Shown here in pieces: positions 36,601 to 43,798 of a stretch of DNA of 64,000 nt. Position 1 is the stretch's first letter, and every line of letters begins with the position of its first letter. The notes under the pieces are model-generated. The model worked only from the letters and a program-made list of their open reading frames with translations. It had not been told where the DNA came from and did no database searches. Origin of the DNA: Agathobaculum sp. Marseille-P7918 (GTDB taxonomy: Bacteria > Bacillota > Clostridia > Oscillospirales > Butyricicoccaceae); NCBI RefSeq assembly GCF_900625105.1, contig NZ_UYYD01000001.1, positions 62,001-126,000 of the forward strand. Direction: 5' to 3'. The translations under genes were made by a program, and so were the position numbers.

Positions 36601-37212
36601 CAGTTTACGTTGCACCAGCTGTCCCAGGTCGAGATCGTTTACGACGAGACGGCGGCGTGGCAGGGCAGATTTGATGATGTCAAATCGACCGACTGGTACT
36701 ACGATGCCGTGCGGTATGTCTGTGCCCATGGCATCATGAACGGGCACTCGGCAACTGCATTTGGGCCGGAAGAAAATCTGTCCCGCGCGCAGTTGGCACA
36801 GGTGCTTTATAATATGGAAGGCCGTCCGGAAACCGTGCATGCGGAGTATTCCGATGTCACCCCGGGCGCGTGGTATGAAAATGCGATCAACTGGGCTGTG
36901 ACCAACCATATCCTGACCGGCTATGGAGACGGTCTGATGGGGCCGGACGACGCCGTGACGCGGGAGCAGCTGGCGGCCATGCTGTATCGGTATTCCGGCC
37001 TGAAGGGATACGGTACGGATAACCGTGCGGATCTCAGCGCTTTCGCCGACGCATCGCAGATCAGCGCGTATGCGCAGATTCCGATGCAGTGGGCAAATGC
37101 GGAGGGGATCGTAAACGGTACCAGCGCAACCGAGCTGACGCCGGGCGGTAATGCGACCCGTGCGCAGACGGCAGCTATGCTGATGCGCTTTGTGCAAAAG
37201 CAGGATCAATAA
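33685..37212 (+). CDS. Large modular surface protein: LRR, InlB B-repeats, FIVAR-like domains, SLH anchor
   Basis: The product has 1175 residues. After a signal peptide (about 1-30) comes a leucine-rich-repeat region of the internalin-like type (about 60-220; repeats such as LEQLDCKNNALTQLDVQNN). Three InlB/Listeria-Bacteroides repeats follow (about 230-460; GYRFAGWEDTF, VAFDANGGQGEMQPE). Two FIVAR-like helical modules (DQYTEQDWSQLAGIYDEA and REQYTEENLRKLDSIF) come next, then a Gly/Ser-rich linker near 750-790, a beta domain, and three C-terminal SLH repeats (FDDVKSTDWYYDAVRYV, YSDVTPGAWYENAINWA, third near the end). It is probably a wall-bound adhesin. ATG 33685 follows GGAGAAG. Confidence 0.88.
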   Translation: MNKLFRQGLSAVLSVMVLGQALPVSYAAASDQEQGSVSITEQAFPDQKFRQWLTDSSNIHGYGADGILTTAELAGISEINVSGIGVRSLQGIEYFSALEQLDCKNNALTQLDVQNNRSLKYLHCAFNSIVSLDVSGLDQLISLNCESNQMTSLDLTGCTALEIIYCRNNNLPKVDFSTNTALKFIETFDNKLKEVDLSNLKQLEFVHLDHNLLTHLDLSANTNLSPVGSGFVARNNQLDTLTLPVKATLIVEDSVYAEQDPKKGYERTEWYLDSAFTQPAPSEIVANGQTLYVKWLPNDYTISFSGNGGSGLMPAVPAVWDAPVELPKSTFSRVGYRFAGWEDTFGDGAKYTDQQTVTNLAGEIQGDRVTLYAQWQPITYTVAFDANGGQGEMQPETHTYDRSKTLSSNTIQAPAGKEFAGWARQKNGPVLYADGASVRNLTATQDETITLYAIWREPIVNQYRDALDQAFAAYQADQYTEQDWSQLAGIYDEATRNLAGTAEESQMQDILATAKNEMATVPTFAMRVKQAVSAWETAYRTVIAQASGGAVDEANAQEIGAAAQAAAVGLTTDFVATNSDLTIAADRELVTARALQEIETTVQALQKLADAAAWAGGLDGLSTRALSEVTSQWQANYETAYQQAGAYQAQLSAGLMNALQMRASLALQKQQAVTQLHMDYSGLDREQYTEENLRKLDSIFQSGTDGIEAADSNGAVAALLAKAQEELRAVPDKNQTEKPGGGESGESGEGGAGGGVSGGGTAGGGGAAGGGAGGGGTAPGPSDQVSSEQTIAATVTADTSAGTAKAQLDAAEVKKKVDAALQAAQKDQSAPVITVTMDSNAAKTVSLSVPSQALGELAKNAKAVFSVRCGLGKVTLNAKAIQAVVQQAGQDAFVLTIASVTEAGQNNRPGYDISIQSAGKKITDLSGGTAVAAVPYTLGVDQQAGGVIAYAVAADGGRSACSTTYDRKTQTVQFTLHQLSQVEIVYDETAAWQGRFDDVKSTDWYYDAVRYVCAHGIMNGHSATAFGPEENLSRAQLAQVLYNMEGRPETVHAEYSDVTPGAWYENAINWAVTNHILTGYGDGLMGPDDAVTREQLAAMLYRYSGLKGYGTDNRADLSAFADASQISAYAQIPMQWANAEGIVNGTSATELTPGGNATRAQTAAMLMRFVQKQDQ

Positions 37213-37218
37213 AGAAAC

Positions 37219-37257
37219 AGAAGGGCCGATGCAGCCAAATCGCTGCATCGGCTCTTC
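37219..37257. terminator. Terminator between surface protein and enoate reductase
   Basis: AGAAGGGCCGATGCAGC/GCTGCATCGGCTCTTCT inverted repeat between convergent genes; the flanking T and A tracts are short. Confidence 0.75.
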
Positions 37258-37296
37258 TGCTATTTTGGGAAGTGGTATCAGCTGGTTTCAAGACAA

Positions 37297-39225
37297 TCAG
37301 ATCTGTAATGCGGCATCCAGCGCGTCGCCGGTGGCGTGAACCGCGTTGCCGGGCGCTTTGGCGGCTTCGCCAATGACCAGAACCTGCGGCGCAATGCGTT
37401 CCGCGGTTTCTTTGAGTGCGGCATTGGAGCGCGAGCCCATTGCCAGCACGACGTTGTCGTATCCGCGCATCGAACCGACGGTGCCGTCTGCCAGCGTATA
37501 ATCTACGCCGTCCGGATAGAAATGACCGACCCTAGCGCCGGCGCGAAGCGTAACATGATGCCGCTCGAACGTGTCAAACATAACACGGCGGTTTTCCGGC
37601 ATGACGTCCGCGGCAATGACGTCCTTCATCTCAATGATGCCGACTTCATGTCCGCGTTCGGCCAGATATTCCGCAGCTTCACAACCGACCATGCCGCCGC
37701 CGACGACCAGCACACGCTTGCCGACGGCAGCCTTGCCGACCAGCATATCCTGTGCCGTGACAAAGCCGCAGTCCTGCAATCCGGGGATCGGCAGAATGAG
37801 CGGGGTAGAGCCGGTGGCCAGAATGATGGCATCCGGCTGCAAAGCACGCAGCAGTTCCTCGTCGGCTTCCGTGCTCGTGCGGATGTCCACGCCGGCTTTT
37901 TGTGCGCGGACGATCATAGCACGGATGGGTTCGGACAACTGTCCCTTGCCGGTCGGGAAGGAGGCAACACGGAAGTTGCCGCCGAGTTCGCTGTCCTTTT
38001 CCAGCAGCGTGACCCGATGACCGCGAACCGCACAGGCCCAGGCAGCATACAGACCGCCGGGGCCGCCGCCGATGACAACAACCTGCTTATGCTGCGCGGC
38101 GGGTTTGAGATCGGCTTCACGGCCTACGCACGGATTGACGGCGCAGGTGATGGGTTTGCCTGCGAACATGTTCGGCACACAGCCGAGCAGACAGCCGATG
38201 CAGGGACACAGTTCTTCCAACTGGCCGTTTCGGGCCTTGTTCGGCAGTTCCGGATCGGCAATGCTTTGACGGCCAAAGGCGATCAAGTCGGCGCGGCCCT
38301 GTTTGACCAGCAATTCCGCGTACTGTGGTTCCGTGAAGCGACCGACGGCAATGACAGGCACGGAAACCGCCCGCTTGATTTCGGATACCAGATCGGCGTT
38401 GAATCCGCCGTGGGTCACGCCGGGCGCCCACATGAATTCGTCGTGCAGGTGCACCGCGCGGGTGACGTGGATGGCGTCCACGCCGCATTCCTGTTCCAGA
38501 TAGGCGGCAACGGCTGCGGCGTCCTGGACGCTTTGGCCGCCTTCGACTTCGTCGCTGGCGTTGATGCGGCACAGGATGGGCAGATTCCCGCCGGTTTTGT
38601 GGCGGATATTTTCAATAATCAGACGCGGCAGGCGCATTCTGTTCTCAAAGCAGCCGCCGAATTCGTCCGTGCGGTGATTGGTGCGCTGGGAAATAAACGT
38701 GCTGACCAGATAGCCGTGCGCGCAGTGCACTTCGACCATGTCGATGCCGGCCTGCTGTGCCCGGCGTGCGGCGTCGCCGTAACATTCAATGATGCGGTAG
38801 AGCTCTTCGTTGGAAACAGCCTCGGGAATCTCGCGACCCTGCGCGGCAGGGACTGCGCTGGCGGCTTTGAGCGGATAACCGGTCAGTGCCGAGTTTCCTT
38901 CCGGACCGGCGTGCTGCAGCTGAATGGATACCTTGGCGCCATACGCGTGGCAGGCGTCGGCAACCTGACGGAAGCTCTCTACGGTGTCGTCGGAAAACAG
39001 GCAGGGTTTGCGCGGTCCGCCCTTGGCCTCCTGATATACGACGGTCGATTCAATGGTGATCAGGCCAAAACCGCCTTTGGCGCGTGCCGCATAGTAGTCC
39101 CGCGAGCGGTCGCTCAGGCTGCCGTCGGTGTTGGCAAAGTTGTTGCCCATGGGCGGCACGACAAAGCGGTTGGGAACCGTTACTGTGCCGATCTGGATGG
39201 GGGAAAACATGGTGGGAAATTTCAT
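37297..39225 (-). CDS. Old-Yellow-Enzyme-type enoate reductase (NADH:flavin oxidoreductase / 2,4-dienoyl-CoA reductase family)
   Basis: The 642-residue, three-domain enzyme has an N-terminal FMN TIM barrel (PNRFVVPPMGNNFAN; active-site stretch EVHCAHGYLVSTFIS). The [4Fe-4S] motif CPCIGCLLGCVPN...TC follows near residue 340, then C-terminal FAD/NAD domains (VVIGGGPGGLYAAW near 385 and VLVVGGGMVGCEAAEYLAE near 520). The family hydrogenates C=C bonds conjugated to a carbonyl. It is the last gene of the shikimate-type operon, which suggests a cyclic enone such as 3-dehydroshikimate as substrate (inference). AGGAGCG precedes ATG 39225. Confidence 0.9.
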   Translation of the reverse strand: MKFPTMFSPIQIGTVTVPNRFVVPPMGNNFANTDGSLSDRSRDYYAARAKGGFGLITIESTVVYQEAKGGPRKPCLFSDDTVESFRQVADACHAYGAKVSIQLQHAGPEGNSALTGYPLKAASAVPAAQGREIPEAVSNEELYRIIECYGDAARRAQQAGIDMVEVHCAHGYLVSTFISQRTNHRTDEFGGCFENRMRLPRLIIENIRHKTGGNLPILCRINASDEVEGGQSVQDAAAVAAYLEQECGVDAIHVTRAVHLHDEFMWAPGVTHGGFNADLVSEIKRAVSVPVIAVGRFTEPQYAELLVKQGRADLIAFGRQSIADPELPNKARNGQLEELCPCIGCLLGCVPNMFAGKPITCAVNPCVGREADLKPAAQHKQVVVIGGGPGGLYAAWACAVRGHRVTLLEKDSELGGNFRVASFPTGKGQLSEPIRAMIVRAQKAGVDIRTSTEADEELLRALQPDAIILATGSTPLILPIPGLQDCGFVTAQDMLVGKAAVGKRVLVVGGGMVGCEAAEYLAERGHEVGIIEMKDVIAADVMPENRRVMFDTFERHHVTLRAGARVGHFYPDGVDYTLADGTVGSMRGYDNVVLAMGSRSNAALKETAERIAPQVLVIGEAAKAPGNAVHATGDALDAALQI

Positions 39226-39249
39226 ATCTTAACGCTCCTGTTCGGTCTG

Positions 39250-40122
39250 TCAGGAAAAGAACTTTTCCAGAACTTCCTGCGCGGGCATATCCTTGCCGGT
39301 AAACAGCTTAAACGCTGCAACGCCCTGCCACAACAGCATGCCGATGCCGCCAACCGCTGCCTTGCAGCCTGCTGCTTCGGCTTGCTGGATCATGCGGGTC
39401 TCCCGCGGATTATATACGGTATCCGCCACTACCAGATCGGAGCGGAGCAGGGAAGCGGGAACGAGAGTCTGGTCATCCAGAGGCTTCATGCCGACCTTGG
39501 TGGCGTTGACAAGAATGTTGCAGCCGCGTACAGCGTCGGCCAGTGCGTCCGCGTCTTCCAGCGGCGTGATCGTAGCCTTGCAGCCGGGCACGGCCTGCGC
39601 CAGCTTTTCGACGGTCCGCTCGCCGTTGGCATAGAATTCATCGCGGCGGTTGAAGATCGCGATCTCCGCTGCGCCGTCCAGCGCCGCCTGTACGCAGATC
39701 GCCGTCGCGGCGCCGCCTGCGCCGAGCACGACCAGTTTCTGGCCCTTTACTTCCACGCCATTTTCATGCAGGTTTTGGACAAAACCGATGCCGTCGGTGT
39801 TATGACCGGTCAGCTTGCCGTCTTCGCTTACCGTGACGGTATTGCATGCGCCGATCAGACGGGCGGCAGGCGACAGCTCATCCACGATGCCAGCCACCGC
39901 GGTTTTGTCCGGCATGGTGACGTTAAAACCGCCGACATGGAGTGTTTTCAGGGCGGCAACGCCCTCTTCTACCTGCTCCAGCGGAATTTCAAAGGCGAGA
40001 TATGCGGCGTCCACGCCGGTGCGCTCAAAACTGTAATTGTACATCGCGGGCGAGCCGGAATGACCGACCGGGGAACCGATCAGGCAATAGAGTCTGGTAT
40101 GACCGGAAATTCTGTTTTCCAT
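39250..40122 (-). CDS. aroE: Quinate/shikimate dehydrogenase (AroE/YdiB family), copy 1
   Basis: The 290-residue enzyme oxidises or reduces C3 of shikimate or quinate with NAD(P). The substrate-binding motif HSGSPAMYN, the catalytic Lys in NVTMPDK, Asp in NTDGIGF and the glycine-rich GAGGAAT are present. After the second strand it has FNRRDEF, the sequence found in E. coli YdiB that allows NAD as well as NADP, unlike the NRT motif of biosynthetic AroE. Lying in a catabolic-looking operon supports a YdiB-like role. The start is ATG 40122, behind AGGAGGATT. Confidence 0.9.
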   Translation of the reverse strand: MENRISGHTRLYCLIGSPVGHSGSPAMYNYSFERTGVDAAYLAFEIPLEQVEEGVAALKTLHVGGFNVTMPDKTAVAGIVDELSPAARLIGACNTVTVSEDGKLTGHNTDGIGFVQNLHENGVEVKGQKLVVLGAGGAATAICVQAALDGAAEIAIFNRRDEFYANGERTVEKLAQAVPGCKATITPLEDADALADAVRGCNILVNATKVGMKPLDDQTLVPASLLRSDLVVADTVYNPRETRMIQQAEAAGCKAAVGGIGMLLWQGVAAFKLFTGKDMPAQEVLEKFFS

Positions 40123-40147
40123 AAGTAAATCCTCCTATTTTTTCTGA

Positions 40148-40993
40148 TTATGCTTGCAATACTTCGGGCCAAACCTGTTCCAGAAGGGTTTTGGTCGCGT
40201 CAAAGTTTTCCTTGGCAGCTTGGGCAACGCCATGGCTCAGGATTTCGTCGCTGATGACTTCCACGCCGACAACGGCGGGCTCGATGCCCTTGTCGTGGAT
40301 CATCTTGACAAAGCCTGCGGTGTCGCCGTAACCCGTGCCGGGGAGCATGCGGTCATGCATGGATTCGTCGCGGAGAATGCTCTTGGCATAGGGATGCGCC
40401 TGTACGTCGTTGATCTGGATGGAGACGATCTTGTCTGCCGGGATATCAGCCAGCACGGAAAGATCGCAGGGCTGACCGGCGCGGATGTAGTGCCAGGAAT
40501 CCAGGATCAGCTTGGCATTGTCGCAGCCGGAAGCTTTGACCACGGCCCAAGCCTTTTTCACATCGGGCAGGCCGCTGTACGGCATCGGCTCGACGCCGAT
40601 CGTGTATTTGCCTGCGCGGTGGCACAGCTCTTTGAGCTTCTGCGCCGTGTATTCTACCGAGTAGTCTTCCATCAGACCGCAGTTGATGTGGTGGACGCCG
40701 AACAGCTCGCACATGTGGAAGCATATCTGCTCCTTGTATTTCTGCTCGTAGGAACGGTGCTCTTCCGCCCACTGTACGATGTATTCCACTTCGGTGACCT
40801 GCATGTCGTACTTTTTCAGGATCGCCAGCAGATCGGCGTCAAAAAGGCCTTCGTTCAGGGCATCGACATAGGTTTCCGCGCGGAGGCCGATGCCTTCAAA
40901 GCCGGCGGCTTTGGCAGCTGCCACACGTTCTTCAAAGGTGCATTGATCGCCGAGCGTCCAGGAACTGATGGTAATGGGATACTTGTGAGACAT
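40148..40993 (-). CDS. TIM-barrel sugar-phosphate isomerase/epimerase family protein (possible 3-dehydroshikimate dehydratase)
   Basis: The 281-residue protein has the AP-endonuclease-2/xylose-isomerase-like fold. Candidate metal ligands are Glu in TIGVEPMP, Asp and His in LILDSWHY and Glu in VVGVEVIS. The family contains inosose dehydratases and the AsbF/QuiC-type 3-dehydroshikimate dehydratases. Its place between two shikimate-pathway genes favours a C7 cyclic polyol acid substrate, but sequence alone does not settle dehydratase versus isomerase. ATG 40993 has AGGAGG at the right distance; an upstream in-frame ATG at 41017 is less likely. Confidence 0.8.
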   Translation of the reverse strand: MSHKYPITISSWTLGDQCTFEERVAAAKAAGFEGIGLRAETYVDALNEGLFDADLLAILKKYDMQVTEVEYIVQWAEEHRSYEQKYKEQICFHMCELFGVHHINCGLMEDYSVEYTAQKLKELCHRAGKYTIGVEPMPYSGLPDVKKAWAVVKASGCDNAKLILDSWHYIRAGQPCDLSVLADIPADKIVSIQINDVQAHPYAKSILRDESMHDRMLPGTGYGDTAGFVKMIHDKGIEPAVVGVEVISDEILSHGVAQAAKENFDATKTLLEQVWPEVLQA

Positions 40994-41019
40994 GGATGAT
41001 TTCCTCCTGTGATCCAAAA

Positions 41020-41544
41020 TTATTTTGTGGTTGTCTCGGTCTGCGCAGCCAGCTTGATGATTTCCCGGCAGACTTCCTCGATCGTTCGATCCGAGGTATC
41101 TACGGTGATATCGGCTGCGGCCTCATATTTCGGTCTGCGTTGTTCCATGAGCGCAGAAATATAAGGAACGTCTTTGTGTCCTTCCAGCAGAGGGCGGCTG
41201 TGGTCATGTTCGACCCGCCCAAGAATCACTTCCGGGCGCGCGGTGAGCAGCACAATGGTGCCGCAGCGGCGCATGGCCGCAACATTTTCTTCGCGCATGG
41301 GCACGCCGCCGCCGCAGGAGACGATGCGCGGCGCGCCGGCGGTGAAGCTTTCCAGCAGCGCAGTTTCACAGGCCCGGAAGTACGGCTCGCCTTTTTGGGC
41401 GAAGATCTCCTGAATGGACATGCCTTCTTTTTGTGCGATGCACGCATCCATTTCGATGACTTCCCGGTGCAGCAGCTGGTGCAGGCGGTGGGAGACGGAA
41501 GACTTGCCGGCCCCCATAAATCCAATCAAAAACACATTGTTCAT
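41020..41544 (-). CDS. aroK: Shikimate kinase
   Basis: The 174-residue enzyme phosphorylates shikimate at O3 with ATP. Walker A is GFMGAGKSS. The shikimate-binding residues expected for AroK can be seen: Asp in EMDACI, Arg in YFRACE, the CGGGVP triple glycine, and Arg in the lid RPLLEG. All key residues are intact, so it should be active. It starts 3 bases after the MFS gene stop, with GAGGGAT overlapping that stop. Being inside a regulated transport and dehydrogenase operon suggests it feeds imported shikimate into aromatic biosynthesis. Confidence 0.92.
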   Translation of the reverse strand: MNNVFLIGFMGAGKSSVSHRLHQLLHREVIEMDACIAQKEGMSIQEIFAQKGEPYFRACETALLESFTAGAPRIVSCGGGVPMREENVAAMRRCGTIVLLTARPEVILGRVEHDHSRPLLEGHKDVPYISALMEQRRPKYEAAADITVDTSDRTIEEVCREIIKLAAQTETTTK

Positions 41545-41547
41545 TTG

Positions 41548-42762
41548 TTATCCCTCGGTTTCCACCGCTGCCCGCTCGCGCTTGAGACAGGCGTTAAGAT
41601 AGAGTGCCAGAATGATGCCGATCAGCGTAATGACCATGTTGAACAGCAGCACCAGACGCGGGCCTTCGGTGCCGCTGACTTTGGTCAGTACACCGGCGAT
41701 GCTGATGACGATGTAGTTGGCCAGACTGGAAGAGATCATCACGATCGAGGTGATAACGCCGCGGTTTTTGGGGAACATTTCATTTGCTACCGCGGTCACC
41801 AGCTGCAATACGCCACCTGCGGCAAAGAAGCCCAGCAAAAAGCCGCCGATCAGACACATCACAGGCTGCTGGATGAAATAGATCGCGCCCAACGTGATTA
41901 ATGCAATCGTGGGGTAGGTGACAAGGATCTTTGCCGGCTGCACGTTTCTGCGCAGCAAGGCTGCGCTGACAAACAGCGCCAGTACAATGCCGACCGAGTA
42001 GAAGGACTGGATTTTGCTGGGATCTGCAAGACCGTACAGCGTGCCCAGTTCCTGATTGCAGTTCATCCAAAGCATGAAGGTGGTCGAAGTGGTAAAGCCC
42101 AGGCAGACCAGCACGATGGCGGCGGGGGAGAAGTGCATTTTTTCTTTCTTTTTCTCGCCTTTCACCGTGCGCTCAAAGGGCGGGAACGGAAGAAACGCAA
42201 GGAAGATTCCATCGACCACGATGATGACGGCCGTCGCCAGAAAGATCGTGTTGAACGGCAGATTGCGAACGGCAACAAAGCCGATGGCAAACGGCAGCAA
42301 AAACTGTGCGATCGAAATGGACAGTTTGGTGAATATATTGGCGATGGTGCCTTTTTCCTTAAAGATTTCCATGCAGGAGGGGGTGATGCTGGTATCCAGA
42401 AAGGAATTGGCCATACCGCTGATGACGGCCAGCACATAGCCGACATACAGATTGGGCGAGAACGTGACTGCCAGCAGAAAAATGGCATAGAGCGTGCAGC
42501 CGATCAAGGCGGAGAGCCGACGCCCCAGTCGGTCGCTGAGCGGGCCGGCGATCGGAAACGCCAACAGGCGGCCAAGACCAATGGCGGCGATGACGGCGAC
42601 CACGCTGGAAACATCATAGCTGCCGTCGGAAAGGGTGGCAGCGCCCCACAGAGCGGCAAAGTTCTGTTTGTATTGTCCCATGATGGTGGAGGCAACACCG
42701 AGGACAAAATAGGTGATATACAGCGCCAGCGCCGTTGGATAGTATCGTTTGGATTCGTTCAT
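41548..42762 (-). CDS. MFS transporter, probable shikimate/quinate importer
   Basis: The 404-residue protein has twelve predicted membrane segments in two halves separated by a basic loop (VKGEKKKEKMH). The MFS motif A GPLSDRLGRRLSA follows TM2. The family fixes it as a secondary transporter. The substrate is inferred only from the operon, where shikimate or quinate is the shared theme. ATG 42762 has AAAGGAAC upstream and it is the second gene of the operon. Confidence 0.85.
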   Translation of the reverse strand: MNESKRYYPTALALYITYFVLGVASTIMGQYKQNFAALWGAATLSDGSYDVSSVVAVIAAIGLGRLLAFPIAGPLSDRLGRRLSALIGCTLYAIFLLAVTFSPNLYVGYVLAVISGMANSFLDTSITPSCMEIFKEKGTIANIFTKLSISIAQFLLPFAIGFVAVRNLPFNTIFLATAVIIVVDGIFLAFLPFPPFERTVKGEKKKEKMHFSPAAIVLVCLGFTTSTTFMLWMNCNQELGTLYGLADPSKIQSFYSVGIVLALFVSAALLRRNVQPAKILVTYPTIALITLGAIYFIQQPVMCLIGGFLLGFFAAGGVLQLVTAVANEMFPKNRGVITSIVMISSSLANYIVISIAGVLTKVSGTEGPRLVLLFNMVITLIGIILALYLNACLKRERAAVETEG

Positions 42763-42783
42763 ATGCAGTTCCTTTCTGTTTGT

Positions 42784-43647
42784 TTATCGATAAAGCAATT
42801 GCCGGATTTGTTCGACAGGCATTTCCAGACCGCTGTAAAGCCGGAAAGCAGCAGCGCCCTGACACAGCAGCATGCCCAGACCGTCACAGGTGCGGCAGCC
42901 GGCGGCTTTGGCTTCGCGCAGCATTTTGGTCTCTTCGGGAGAGTAGACTACATCGGTTACGACGAGGTCGGGGCGGAACCAGGAAAGGTCGGTGATGTTG
43001 CTCTGCTCCTCATAAGGCGCCATGCCAACCCGAGTGGCGTTGGAGAGAATGTCGCAGCGATCGATGGCGGCTTTGAGTTCGTTGCGGTCGCTCAGGTCGT
43101 GCAGAGAGAGCTTGCAGCCGGGTGCCGCCTGAGAGATGGATTTCAGCCCATTGCTGACCCGCTCCCAGAATGCGTCTCTCAGGTTGAACACCGCGATTTC
43201 AGCGGCGCCTTCCAGCGCGGCCTGAATGGCAATCGCGGAAGCTGCGCCGCCGCCGCCAAGCAATACGATTTTCTTGCCCGCGACGTCCACGCCGTTTCGG
43301 CGCAGATTCTGTGTGTAGCCACAGCCGTCAGTGTTGTGGCCGATCAGCCGTCCGTTTTCATTGAGGATGGTGTTGACGGCTTGGATGGCTTTTGCTGCCG
43401 GGGAAAGCTCGTCCAAAAAGGGGATGACCGCATTTTTGCAGGGCATCGTCACATTGGCGCCCCGCATGTGCAGGGTGCGGATCGCGGCAACCGCCTTGCC
43501 GGCGTCCTCTGCCGGAACGTCAAAGGCGAGGTATGCCCAGTTCAAATCGAATTTGTCAAAACAATAGTTATACATGGCTGGAGATTTGGAATGCGCCACC
43601 GGCGTTCCAATCAGTCCAAGCATTTGGGTTGTTCCCGAAATGTGCAT
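42784..43647 (-). CDS. aroE: Quinate/shikimate dehydrogenase (AroE/YdiB family), copy 2
   Basis: The 287-residue protein is clearly paralogous to the copy at 39250 but well diverged. It has HSKSPAMYN, catalytic Lys in NVTMPCK, NTDGCGY and the cofactor loop GGGGAAS. The cofactor-selecting loop reads FNLRDAF rather than FNRRDEF, so coenzyme preference or substrate may differ. It is the first gene of the six-gene operon, with GAAGGAG before ATG 43647, and faces the LysR regulator across about 150 bases. Confidence 0.9.
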   Translation of the reverse strand: MHISGTTQMLGLIGTPVAHSKSPAMYNYCFDKFDLNWAYLAFDVPAEDAGKAVAAIRTLHMRGANVTMPCKNAVIPFLDELSPAAKAIQAVNTILNENGRLIGHNTDGCGYTQNLRRNGVDVAGKKIVLLGGGGAASAIAIQAALEGAAEIAVFNLRDAFWERVSNGLKSISQAAPGCKLSLHDLSDRNELKAAIDRCDILSNATRVGMAPYEEQSNITDLSWFRPDLVVTDVVYSPEETKMLREAKAAGCRTCDGLGMLLCQGAAAFRLYSGLEMPVEQIRQLLYR

Positions 43648-43710
43648 GATTGCACAGCTCCTTCTGCCGCAAATACGGCGTTTCTGTTTCGCGACTCCTA
43701 TCTTAGCTTA

Positions 43711-43728
43711 TTGTTAGAAAAATAACAA
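43711..43728. promoter_or_regulatory. Dyad 1 in the LysR/operon divergent region
   Basis: TTGTTA-N6-TAACAA. On the minus strand the left-hand TTGTTA could also serve as -35 for a TAAGAT box 17 bases on, the likely operon promoter. Confidence 0.5.
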
Positions 43729-43748
43729 ATCAATTGTTCTCATAAAAC

Positions 43749-43765
43749 GATAGATTTTATCTATC
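43749..43765. promoter_or_regulatory. Dyad 2, LysR-type T-N11-A operator
   Basis: GATAGAT-TTT-ATCTATC, a perfect 7-base-arm repeat containing T-N11-A, immediately upstream of the regulator gene. Typical LysR recognition sites look like this. Confidence 0.6.
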
Positions 43766-43798
43766 AAATGTGGTATGGTAAAAATGGAGGTGGACGCC

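Noticed and set aside
34147-37248. Long minus-strand frame opposite the LRR/SLH protein
   Set aside because: Mirror of a modular, clearly exported protein on the plus strand.
37336-40128. 930-codon plus-strand frame over the enoate reductase and aroE
   Set aside because: Spans two convincing minus-strand genes with good ribosome sites; no domain.
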